Source: Mesorhizobium sp. ORS 3324 | GTDB taxonomy: Bacteria; Pseudomonadota; Alphaproteobacteria; Rhizobiales; Rhizobiaceae | Length of the DNA: 64,000 nt | Direction: 5' to 3' | NCBI GenBank assembly: GCA_000824825.2 | Contig: LM655202.1 | Location: 98,995 to 162,994 of the forward strand | Shown here: one piece after another, positions 36,044 to 43,635 of the stretch | Numbering within the stretch: position 1 is the first letter of the stretch | Layout of the letters: each line of letters starts with the position of its first letter | Position numbers and translations under genes: made by a program | The notes under the pieces: model-generated | The model's input: only the letters and a program-made list of their open reading frames with translations | Databases searched by the model: none | Told to the model about the DNA's origin: nothing

Positions 36044-37489
36044 GTGACGGTAGTCGACGATCGTCTTCTCGAAAGCAAGATGACCAAGGTGGAGCAAGCG
36101 CGAGCCTGGAGCCCACGCGTCATCTCGAAATTCGAGACGCTGATCAAGAGCGCCGACGACCACTCACTCTATCGCGTCAATCCGCTGGCCTTTGCTCGCG
36201 ACCGCGCAATCGCCGAGCCTGAAGCAATCGACCTCTTCCTTCATGCCGCCCGCTGTGGCTTGTTCGACATGAGCTGGGATGTGCTCTGTCCCCAGTCCGG
36301 GATGGTGCTCGACAGTTTCGGCGCCCTGCGCACGCTGAAGACTCACTACGTCTGTGGTCTGTGCGACGTATCGGGCGACACCGACCTCGACGACTTCATC
36401 GAGGTCACCTTCTCGATATCGCCGAAGTTGCGGCGCCTGCCGCACCACAGTCCCGAGACGCTCCCTGTCGAGGATTTTCACTGGAAGCTCCACTTCGGAC
36501 ATGACGCGCGGCTGCCAGGGCAAAACGTTCGCTTTCTTGACGTTCTGCGCGGGTTCGTTCGGGGCATGACGTTTCTGCCGCCCGGCACCACCACAGTGCT
36601 CCGTGCCGACCTGGGCGCCGGCGCCCTTGCGGGCGTCAACGTGCAGACGCAGGCCGCATTCGCTCTGCCGATATCAGGCGACCCGGCATTGGCGCCGACG
36701 CTTCTGAAGATCGATTATGACGGCAAACGCTTCTTGCCGGCGTTGCCCGCTGTGCCACCTGGTCCGATTGTCATTGAGGTAGCGAATAGGGGCCCGGTGC
36801 GAGGCGCGTTGCTTGTCATCAACTGGCCGCCCGAACTTGTCGCGCTGACAACCAAGCCGACGCTCGATTTCGACCCTTATGTTTCCGGTGGAGCGCTGCT
36901 TGCGCGGCAAACCTTCCGCCAGCTCTTCCGTTCCGAACGTGTCGACGAGAAGGAGGGGCTCGGCATCCGGCAGATCACCTTCCTGTTCACGGACCTCAAA
37001 GGTTCGACCGCCATGTATGAACGCCTGGGTGACCTCAACGCCTATGCTTTGGTGCGCGAGCATTTCGCTCTGGTCAACGCGGCGGTTCAGCAACATTGCG
37101 GGGCGGTGGTCAAGACGATTGGGGATGCGGTGATGGCTGCGTTCTCGCAGCCGTCGGATGCTATTGAGGCTGCACTCCACATCTTTGAAGAAATCGATCG
37201 CTTCAACGGTGACCATGACGGGCCGGGGATCATCCTCAAGATCGGTGCCCACTGTGGACCGTCGATCGCCGTGACGCTCAACGACAACCTCGATTACTTC
37301 GGTCAGACCGTGAATGTCGCCGCGCGCGTGCAGTCCTTGGCAGAAGCCGGACAGGTCTGCATTTCCGAGGCGCTCCATTCCGCGCCCGGCGTTAGCGAAA
37401 TGCTTGCCGGCCATCGTGTCGTGGCTTTTGACGCGCCTCTTCGAGGTGTGGAGGGTGATGCAACCGTCTATCGCATTATGCGCGGATAG
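36044..37489 (+). CDS. DUF5939-type class III adenylate/guanylate cyclase, copy 2
   Basis: 481 residues, paralogous over its whole length to the protein at 23842-25257. N-terminal region: LFLHAARCGLFDMSWDVLCPQSG, YVCGLCDVSGD and EVTFSISPKLRRLPHHSPETLP; only CGLC of the two cysteine pairs is kept here (the first reads LCPQSG), so metal binding may differ. Cyclase domain (about 300-465): ITFLFTDLKGSTAMYERLG, VVKTIGDAVMAAF, KIGAHCGPSIAV and YFGQTVNVAARVQ, all catalytic residues present. GTG 36044 start; ATG 36080 also possible. Divergent from the trimodular glycan gene. Confidence 0.88.
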   Translation: MTVVDDRLLESKMTKVEQARAWSPRVISKFETLIKSADDHSLYRVNPLAFARDRAIAEPEAIDLFLHAARCGLFDMSWDVLCPQSGMVLDSFGALRTLKTHYVCGLCDVSGDTDLDDFIEVTFSISPKLRRLPHHSPETLPVEDFHWKLHFGHDARLPGQNVRFLDVLRGFVRGMTFLPPGTTTVLRADLGAGALAGVNVQTQAAFALPISGDPALAPTLLKIDYDGKRFLPALPAVPPGPIVIEVANRGPVRGALLVINWPPELVALTTKPTLDFDPYVSGGALLARQTFRQLFRSERVDEKEGLGIRQITFLFTDLKGSTAMYERLGDLNAYALVREHFALVNAAVQQHCGAVVKTIGDAVMAAFSQPSDAIEAALHIFEEIDRFNGDHDGPGIILKIGAHCGPSIAVTLNDNLDYFGQTVNVAARVQSLAEAGQVCISEALHSAPGVSEMLAGHRVVAFDAPLRGVEGDATVYRIMRG

Positions 37490-37930
37490 ACACGATTGCT
37501 TGCCAATTCCCTTTCGCACGACCTAGAACCGGAGCTTCTGGCCTTGCGGAGGCTTCATCGTGGAAGCTTCGGCGAAAGGGAGTGTGAAGAGAGGAGGGGA
37601 TGGTGCCCAGAGGCGGAATCCAAGTAAAGAAAATCCCATTTTGCTTTCAGATGCTTAGTGGAAGGTCAACCGCAGCTGATACCAACAGAAATACCAACAA
37701 AATATTTCTGTGGATAGGTTTGGTTCCCGAATAGGACATGTCAGTCCCTTGCCATTGAATTTAGATGGCGCGCGTAATCGAGCCAGAGGTTTCGCTACTC
37801 CCGATCCCTCAGGCAGCGTATACGGTAGCTCTTGAGATCGGCGGGTAGCGCCAAGCGAAGGTCGTTGTACGCTTCGTAAGTGTCCGGTCCGGTCGTGCTG
37901 CGCCGGTCAGCAGCAGGCATGGGGTGGAAC
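37490..37930. other. Gene-poor gap between cyclase and nickel transporter genes
   Basis: About 440 bases. A less GC-rich patch lies at 37620-37780 with a short direct repeat (ATACCAACA twice near 37680-37697, GATACCAACAGAAATACCAACA). A 41-codon minus-strand frame at 37795-37920 has plausible codon use but no ribosome site or motif. This gap separates the plus-strand cyclase from the end of the minus-strand hydrogenase locus, and may be an old insertion boundary. Confidence 0.5.
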
Positions 37931-38983
37931 TCACGGAACGGCAGCCGCCTCCACTCTGTCATATCCATTGAGCTTGTATAGCAGCGAGGAGACTAACCAG
38001 CTGAAACCGAATATTCCGACGACGACGTAGCTGAAGCTGCTCAGGCTGCCGTTGAGGCTGCCGACGACATACCAGATTCCGCCCTGCAAACTGAGTTTGT
38101 CTCCGATTAGGCCCAGTGCTTCAATGCCGCCGATGAATACGGCGACGACCACTGAAGCGGCGGTGATCGTCATATTGTACCACAGCTTGCGCATCGGGTT
38201 GACGAAGGCCCAGCCATAGGCGCGGGTCATCATTACACTGTCCGTGGTGTCCATAAGCGACATGCCAGCGGTGAACAGGGCCGGGAAGACTAAAATAGTC
38301 CAGAACGACAAGCCGGCTGCCGCTTGCGAAGCGGAGATGCCCAGCAGCCCGATCTCGGTCGCGGTGTCGAAACCGAGGCCGAACAGGAAGCCGACCGGAT
38401 ACATGTGCCAAGAGCGCGTGACGACGCGAAACACCGGCCGGAAAATCCGGGCGAGGAATCCGCGACCGGTGAGCAGCGCCTCAAGATCCTCTTCAATGAT
38501 GGGCTCACCGCGCCGCACGCGCGAAAAGGCCTGCCAAATGCCTTTGAGGATGAAGAGGTTTGCTACGCCGATGGCAAGCAGGAACAAGGCCGAGACGGAG
38601 GTTCCGATCACGCCGCCCATGTCGTGGAATTCATCGAGTCGGCCTTGAAACGCCGCGGCAGTGGCGGCCATGGCGATGGAGGCCAACACGACAATGGATG
38701 AATGTCCGAGCGAGAAGAAGAACCCGACCGAAAAGGGTGCCTTTGCGTCCTGCATCAGCTTGCGCACGACATTGTCGATTGCCGCGATGTGATCGGCATC
38801 AAAGGCATGGCGTAGCCCGAAGGTGTAGGCGAGCAGGGCCGTGCCTAGCAGAGCAGGGCGATCCGAGAAAGCGATCCAGGCCCAGGCCCAAGCGAAAATG
38901 TTGGCCGCTATCATGAGGGCATAAGTCAGCGCCACCTTGGACCGGAGCAGCCCTGGTCGATCATCGAAAGGATTGGCTATCAC
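37931..38983 (-). CDS. NiCoT-family high-affinity nickel transporter
   Basis: 350 residues, about eight membrane segments. Segment 2 holds the signature RHAFDADHIAAIDN (HX4DH), with SVGFFFSLGHSSIVV (second His motif), LGFDTATEIGLL and MSLMDTTDSVMM, the four conserved NiCoT motifs. It would import Ni2+ for hydrogenase assembly across the inner membrane. Last gene of the hydrogenase locus, 95 bases after hypB on the same strand. A cobalt role cannot be excluded by sequence, but the context points to nickel. Similar to HupN/HoxN. Confidence 0.92.
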   Translation of the reverse strand: MIANPFDDRPGLLRSKVALTYALMIAANIFAWAWAWIAFSDRPALLGTALLAYTFGLRHAFDADHIAAIDNVVRKLMQDAKAPFSVGFFFSLGHSSIVVLASIAMAATAAAFQGRLDEFHDMGGVIGTSVSALFLLAIGVANLFILKGIWQAFSRVRRGEPIIEEDLEALLTGRGFLARIFRPVFRVVTRSWHMYPVGFLFGLGFDTATEIGLLGISASQAAAGLSFWTILVFPALFTAGMSLMDTTDSVMMTRAYGWAFVNPMRKLWYNMTITAASVVVAVFIGGIEALGLIGDKLSLQGGIWYVVGSLNGSLSSFSYVVVGIFGFSWLVSSLLYKLNGYDRVEAAAVP

Positions 38984-39078
38984 GCTTTAAGGTTCCCCCG
39001 AGTGGGTTGTCGCGCAACGAAAACCGGACCGCAAAACATCAATCTGCGGCAATGCCGATTGCCAGTCGCAGCCGCTGC

Positions 39079-40095
39079 CTATCCGCTGTGCCCGGCGCTG
39101 TTCGCGGCAGTGTCTTCCACCGGCGCCATGGATAGCCGTCCGATAGATCCGGCATGGCTGCGCAGCCAATCATACCAAAGCTCCATGCCTTCGCCGGTCC
39201 GCGCGGACAAGCCGATCGCAGTGATCGCCGGGTTGACCGCGCGTGCATTAGCAAGAGCCGTGTCGACCCTGAAATCGACATAGGGCAGGAGGTCGGTCTT
39301 GTTGACGATCATCAGGTCGGCTGCTCGGAACATGTGCGGATATTTGAGCGGCTTGTCCTCCCCCTCGGTCACCGACAGCACGATCACCTTTGCATGCTCG
39401 CCGAGGTCGAACAGCGCGGGGCAGACGAGATTGCCGACATTCTCGATGAGCAGCATCGCGCCTGCCGGTGGCTTCAGCTCCTTGAGACCCTGCGCGACCA
39501 TGTCGGCCTCCAGGTGGCATCCGGTTCCGGTGTTGACCTGGACCGCCGCAGCCCCCGCGGCCCGAATCCGCTCGCCGTCATTGGCGGTGGCCTGATCCCC
39601 CTCGATGACAAAGATCGGGATCTCGTCCTTCAGGTCGTGGATGGTGCGTTCCAGCAAGGCGGTCTTGCCTGCGCCGGGCGAGCTGACGATGTTCAGCGCC
39701 AGGATCTCGCGCCCTTCGAACCAGCCTCGGTTGCGCGCGGCCAGCTTGTCGTTCTTGGCCAGCAGGCGGGCCTCCAACTCCACCACCGTCGTCCCATGCT
39801 CATGATGATGGCCGTGGTGATCATGCAGGCCGTCCTGATGATGGTGATGGTCATGGCCGTGCGGATGGTCGTGGTCGTGGTGGCTGTGGCCGTGCTCATG
39901 GTCGTGATGGCCGTGGCCGTGATCATGGGAACGCGAATGGGGGTGTTCATGTTCATGATGGTGGTGATGGTGGCCGTGGTCGTGCGGATGGGCATGGACA
40001 TGGTCGTGGTCGTCGCCCAACGGCCGGACCTGGCCGGTCTGGAGATTCAGTATCTGTGCGTCGGCATTCGAGCCGCATCCACAGGTCGCGCACAT
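39079..40095 (-). CDS. hypB: Hydrogenase nickel incorporation GTPase HypB
   Basis: 338 residues. The N-terminus MCATCGCGS carries the CxxCGC nickel site. Residues ~28-100 are a very His-rich tract (about 40 histidines interleaved with Asp, Gly and Glu), longer than in many HypB proteins, likely a nickel store. The GTPase domain has NIVSSPGAGKTALLERT (P-loop), FVIEGDQATANDGERI, IENVGNLVCPA (switch, with the metal-binding Cys) and MIVNKTDLL (NKxD). It delivers Ni to the large subunit with HypA. Its ATG overlaps the hypA stop by one base (TGATG). Confidence 0.96.
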   Translation of the reverse strand: MCATCGCGSNADAQILNLQTGQVRPLGDDHDHVHAHPHDHGHHHHHHEHEHPHSRSHDHGHGHHDHEHGHSHHDHDHPHGHDHHHHQDGLHDHHGHHHEHGTTVVELEARLLAKNDKLAARNRGWFEGREILALNIVSSPGAGKTALLERTIHDLKDEIPIFVIEGDQATANDGERIRAAGAAAVQVNTGTGCHLEADMVAQGLKELKPPAGAMLLIENVGNLVCPALFDLGEHAKVIVLSVTEGEDKPLKYPHMFRAADLMIVNKTDLLPYVDFRVDTALANARAVNPAITAIGLSARTGEGMELWYDWLRSHAGSIGRLSMAPVEDTAANSAGHSG

Positions 40096-40433
40096 CAGGC
40101 AGCCTCCTCAAGTTCCATTTCCCTGATCTTCAGTTCATCGCCCGCCAGCCGTTCAAGATGGCGCGAGCCGCAGCCGCAGGCCTGGTATAGTGTCGCCGTC
40201 TCGAACTCGGCGCCGCAGTCGAGGCACCGGCAGCTGCCAGCGATCTCCCTGATATCGAGGCGGGCGCCGTCGAGCGCGGTTCCTTTTGAAACGACATCGA
40301 AGCAGAAGCTCAGCGCCTCTGGGATGACGCCGGCTAGCCGGCCGACATCGAGCGTGACGCGTCTCACCCGCCGGCCGTTCGCCGCCTCCTCCACGATCGA
40401 GACGATGTTTCGCGTAATGCCGAGTTCGTGCAT
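40095..40433 (-). CDS. hypA: Hydrogenase nickel insertion protein HypA
   Basis: 112 residues, the normal HypA length. It starts MHELGITRNIV, with the Met-His-Glu nickel-binding N-terminus, and contains the zinc site CRCLDCG ... CGCGS (two CxxC-type pairs). It works with HypB to insert nickel into the hydrogenase large subunit after the Fe(CN)2CO group is placed. It follows hypE by 6 bases and overlaps hypB, so the genes are coupled. Confidence 0.95.
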   Translation of the reverse strand: MHELGITRNIVSIVEEAANGRRVRRVTLDVGRLAGVIPEALSFCFDVVSKGTALDGARLDIREIAGSCRCLDCGAEFETATLYQACGCGSRHLERLAGDELKIREMELEEAA

Positions 40434-40439
40434 GGCGCC

Positions 40440-41504
40440 TCAGCAAATCCGCGGCAGCTGCTCGCCGACGAGCATGTCGACGATACGCTTGCCGCCGAAC
40501 GCGGTCTGTATCGTCACGCGTCCCTGCTCCCCCGCATGGGCGTGGCCGACGAGCATGGCGCATGCGCCGAGCGGGTGCGCGCGCATCGCGGCCAGCGCGG
40601 CCTGGATCTCGGCCGGCGGAACCGCGAGAACGATCTTGCCTTCGTTGGCGAGGTAGAGCGGGTCGAGGCCGAGTATCTCGCAGAAGCCGCGCACCTCCTC
40701 GCGCAGCGGCGTGGCTGCCTCGTCGATCTCGATAGCGACACCCGATGCTTCCGCCATCTCGTTGAGCACGGTGGCGATGCCGCCGCGCGTCGCGTCGCGA
40801 ATGGTGCGCGTCGCCGGGGCCGCCTTCAGAACGGCGTCGATCAGGCCATGCAGCGGCGCGCAATCGCTCTCGATCTCCGTTTCGAGGGCAAGGTCGCCGC
40901 GCGCCGCCAGGATCGCCGCGCCGTGGTCGCCGAGAAGCCCGTTGACCAGTATGCCGTCGCCCGGCCTGATGCCGCCGATCGCAAGCTCGACGCCGGCGGG
41001 GATCACACCCACGCCCGTCGTGGTGATGAACAGCTTGTCACAGGCGCCGCGCTGCACGACCTTGGTGTCGCCGGTGACGATCGTGACGCCAGCGCGCCGC
41101 GCCGCCGCAGCCATCGACTGCGCGACCCGCCGCAGTTCCTCGATTTTCAGGCCTTCCTCGATGACGACCGCGCAGGACAGATAGAGCGGCTTCGCGCCGC
41201 CAACGGCAAGATCGTTCACCGTGCCGAAGACGGCCAGCTTGCCGATGTCGCCGCCCGGGAAGAACAGCGGATCGACGACGAAGGAATCGGTCGTGAAAGC
41301 CAGCCGGTCGCCGTGCGCGGCCAGCGCGGCGAGATCGAAACGCGCCTGATCCTCAAGTGCCCGCGGCGTGTCGGTGGCGAAGGCACTGACGAAGACGTCG
41401 TCGATCAGATCCTTCATCGCCTTGCCGCCGCCGCCATGGGCAAGTGTGACGGCGGGCACGTGGATGCGGCCAAGTTTGCGGGGAGGGGGGGACATGATGT
41501 TCAT
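40440..41504 (-). CDS. hypE: Hydrogenase expression/formation protein HypE
   Basis: 354 residues of PurM-like fold. VTLAHGGGGKAMKDLIDDVF is the nucleotide-binding start, ITTTGVGVIPAG and RDATRGGIATVLNEMAEASG are family motifs, and the chain ends LPRIC, the conserved C-terminal cysteine that is carbamoylated by HypF and dehydrated to thiocyanate for the Fe-CN ligands. ATG 41504 overlaps the hypD stop by 4 bases; the frame is open to 41651 but that extension lies inside hypD and is not HypE-like. Confidence 0.96.
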   Translation of the reverse strand: MNIMSPPPRKLGRIHVPAVTLAHGGGGKAMKDLIDDVFVSAFATDTPRALEDQARFDLAALAAHGDRLAFTTDSFVVDPLFFPGGDIGKLAVFGTVNDLAVGGAKPLYLSCAVVIEEGLKIEELRRVAQSMAAAARRAGVTIVTGDTKVVQRGACDKLFITTTGVGVIPAGVELAIGGIRPGDGILVNGLLGDHGAAILAARGDLALETEIESDCAPLHGLIDAVLKAAPATRTIRDATRGGIATVLNEMAEASGVAIEIDEAATPLREEVRGFCEILGLDPLYLANEGKIVLAVPPAEIQAALAAMRAHPLGACAMLVGHAHAGEQGRVTIQTAFGGKRIVDMLVGEQLPRIC

Positions 41505-42649
41505 GACACGGCCGTGGCGGCTTCGTTGTGCGCCTGCCGCTTGACGCCGCCATACTGGTAATAGGCGGCGCAGGCCCCCTCCGGCGAGACCATCAGCGCG
41601 CCGAGCGGCGTCTCCGGCGTGCACAGCGTGCCGAACACCTTGCACTGCCACGGCTTGAGCACGCCCTTCAGCACCTCACCGCACTGGCAGGACTTCGGGT
41701 CCGCGATCTTGATGTTGGGGACCGAGAATTTCCGCTCGGCGTCGAAGCGTGCATATTCATCACGTACCCTCACTCCGGAGTGGTCGATGGAGCCAAGTCC
41801 CCGCCATTCGAAGAACTCACGCAGCTCATAGACCTTCGCCACGGCGGCGAGCGCCGGATCGTTGCCCGCTTTCGGCACAATGCGCGTGTACTGGTTCTCG
41901 ATCTCGGCGCGGCCTTCGCTAATCTGCTTCAGGATCATCCAAATCGACTGCAGCACGTCGAGCGGCTCGAAGCCCGCGACGACCATCGGCCGCCTGTAGA
42001 AGCTGGCGATGAACTCATAGGGAGCGGTGCCGATGACCATCGAAACGTGGCCGGGCCCGAGAAAGCCGTCGAGATGCAGATCCGGGCTGTCGAGGATCGC
42101 CTTGATGGTCGGCACGATGGTTATGTGGTTGCAGAACACGGAAAAATTCTCGATCCCGTCGGCTTCCGCCTGCAAGACGGTCAGGGCGGTGGAGGGCATG
42201 GTGGTCTCGAAGCCGAGGCCGAAGAAGACCACCTCGCGGCCAGGGTTCTTGCGCGCCAGCGCCAGCGCATCCATCGGCGAATAGACCATGCGCACGTCGG
42301 CGCCGTCGGCCTTGGCTTGCATGAGGCTCTTGCGCGAACCCAGCACGCGCATGGCATCCCCGAATGTCGTGAAGATCACGCCGGGCTGTTCGGCGATGGC
42401 CACGCAGTCATCCACCCGTCCCATCGGCAGGACGCAGACCGGGCAGCCCGGCCCATGCACCAGTTCTATAGCGGGCGGCAGCATCCCCTCCAGTCCGTAG
42501 CGGAAGATCGAGTGCGTATGTCCTCCACAGACTTCCATGATGTTGAGCGGCCTGTGCCTGGTCGTCTCGATCCCGTCGCACAGCTTCTCGATCTCGCGCA
42601 CCAGGGCTGCGGCCTTGTCGCGGTCGCGGAATTCGTCGGCAAATTTCAT
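41501..42649 (-). CDS. hypD: Hydrogenase iron-ligand assembly scaffold HypD
   Basis: 382 residues. Conserved Cys motifs are intact: MEVCGGHTHSIFRYG, VHGPGCPVCVLPMGR, and the C-terminal Fe-S ligands CQCGEVLKGV, WQCKVFG and LCTPETPLGALMVSPEGACAAYYQYGG. HypD with HypC holds the Fe(CN)2CO precursor. It starts inside the stop of the SIS gene (ATGA) and ends inside the hypE start, so it is tightly coupled to both neighbours. Confidence 0.97.
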   Translation of the reverse strand: MKFADEFRDRDKAAALVREIEKLCDGIETTRHRPLNIMEVCGGHTHSIFRYGLEGMLPPAIELVHGPGCPVCVLPMGRVDDCVAIAEQPGVIFTTFGDAMRVLGSRKSLMQAKADGADVRMVYSPMDALALARKNPGREVVFFGLGFETTMPSTALTVLQAEADGIENFSVFCNHITIVPTIKAILDSPDLHLDGFLGPGHVSMVIGTAPYEFIASFYRRPMVVAGFEPLDVLQSIWMILKQISEGRAEIENQYTRIVPKAGNDPALAAVAKVYELREFFEWRGLGSIDHSGVRVRDEYARFDAERKFSVPNIKIADPKSCQCGEVLKGVLKPWQCKVFGTLCTPETPLGALMVSPEGACAAYYQYGGVKRQAHNEAATAVS

Positions 42650-43338
42650 TGGACTTTTTCCTTCCTGGCCGCGGAGCCGCGCTCATCTGCGAGCAGCGTG
42701 TGCACGAGGTCCCACATGATGTGGTAGGCGGCGACATGGCATTCCTGGATGCGGTGGATCGAGGTCGAAGGCACGATCAGGCAATGGTCGACCGCGCCGG
42801 AGGACTTCATCTTGCCGCCGTCGCCGCCCGTCAGCCCGATCGTGGCGACGCCCATCTCCCTGGCCTTGACGAAGGCCGCGATCAGGTTCTGCGAATTGCC
42901 GCTGGTCGAGATGCCGATCAAGGCATCCCCTTTGCGCGCATGCGCGACGAGCTGGCGCACGAAGACATGATCGAAGCCGAGATCGTTGCCGACGGCCGAG
43001 ATCATGGCGAGGTCGGCGACGAGGTTGGTCGCAGCGAGCGCCGGGCGGCCCGCCGTCACCGGATGGACGAACTCCACCGCGACATGACTGGCGTCGCAGC
43101 TCGACCCGCCATTGCCCATGGAAAAGAGCTGTCCGCCCCTGTTGTAGACGTCGGCAAGCGTATGCGCGGCCGCCACGAGGATCTCGGCCTGGCCGCCGAA
43201 GAACGCCTCGTTCGTCTCGCGCGAGTCGCGGGCCTTCTCCGCAACCGAATGCAGCAGGGCAGCCTGCAGCTTGGCGGGGTCCTGCGTTTTTCCGTGAAGA
43301 AAGGGGTAGAGCCCGCTCAATGTGCCTTCGTTCGACAT
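42646..43338 (-). CDS. SIS-domain phosphoheptose isomerase-like protein within the hyp operon
   Basis: 230 residues, GmhA-like. MGNGGSSCDASHVAVEF and GISTSGNSQNLIAAF are the sugar-phosphate-binding loops, and STSIHRIQECHVAAYHIMWDLV carries the conserved Q-E-x-H helix of sedoheptulose-7-phosphate isomerases. It is inserted between hypC and hypD and overlaps hypD by 4 bases. I recall similar isomerase genes in other group 1h hydrogenase clusters; no role in maturation is established. AAGGAGA lies 7 bases before ATG 43338, supporting that start. A second look at function is in the findings. Confidence 0.85.
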   Translation of the reverse strand: MSNEGTLSGLYPFLHGKTQDPAKLQAALLHSVAEKARDSRETNEAFFGGQAEILVAAAHTLADVYNRGGQLFSMGNGGSSCDASHVAVEFVHPVTAGRPALAATNLVADLAMISAVGNDLGFDHVFVRQLVAHARKGDALIGISTSGNSQNLIAAFVKAREMGVATIGLTGGDGGKMKSSGAVDHCLIVPSTSIHRIQECHVAAYHIMWDLVHTLLADERGSAARKEKVQ

Positions 43339-43353
43339 CGCCAATCTCCTTCC

Positions 43354-43635
43354 CTAATGGACGGCGGATGCGCGCATCGCCTCGATTTCGGCCTGCGCCT
43401 CGCCGAGCTCTGTAAGGATTTTCAACGTTTCGGCGGCTTCGTGTTCATCGATGCGGCTCATCGCGAAGCCGACATGGACCAGCACCCAGTCGCCCACGCA
43501 GCTTTCCACCGGGTGCTCGGTATCGACGATGCAGGCGATGTTGATGTGGCGCCGGACGCCGCTGACATCGACGGTCGCGAGTTTACGCCCGGCGTCGTCG
43601 ATCCTTATGATCCGTCCTGGAATACCGAGACACAT
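43354..43635 (-). CDS. hypC: Hydrogenase maturation chaperone HypC
   Basis: 93 residues. It starts MCLGIPGRIIRID, with the essential Cys2 and the PGR loop, followed by VDVSGVRRHINIACI and GDWVLVHVGFAMSRIDEHEA, the full HypC/HupF pattern. It carries the Fe(CN)2CO moiety between HypD and the apo-large subunit. The start at 43635 lies 30 bases inside the end of hypF. The C-terminal ~15 residues (helical, Glu-rich) are slightly longer than in E. coli HypC. Confidence 0.95.
   Translation of the reverse strand: MCLGIPGRIIRIDDAGRKLATVDVSGVRRHINIACIVDTEHPVESCVGDWVLVHVGFAMSRIDEHEAAETLKILTELGEAQAEIEAMRASAVH

Noticed and set aside
37490..37930. Integrase or transposase remnant, or tRNA attachment site
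   Set aside because: The direct repeat and AT-richer patch are suggestive, but no recombinase motif or tRNA-like fold could be read.
39790..40010. Simple-sequence repeat or CRISPR-like array
   Set aside because: The CAT/CAC/GAC-rich tract encodes the HypB histidine region in frame; units are irregular and without spacers.
39154..40656. 500-residue plus-strand open frame opposite hypB, hypA and hypE
   Set aside because: Runs antisense through three well-recognised hyp genes; Met/Val-rich part is only the complement of the hypB His codons.
41505..41651. N-terminal extension of HypE
   Set aside because: It lies within hypD in another frame, and the ATGA overlap at 41501-41504 gives the natural start.
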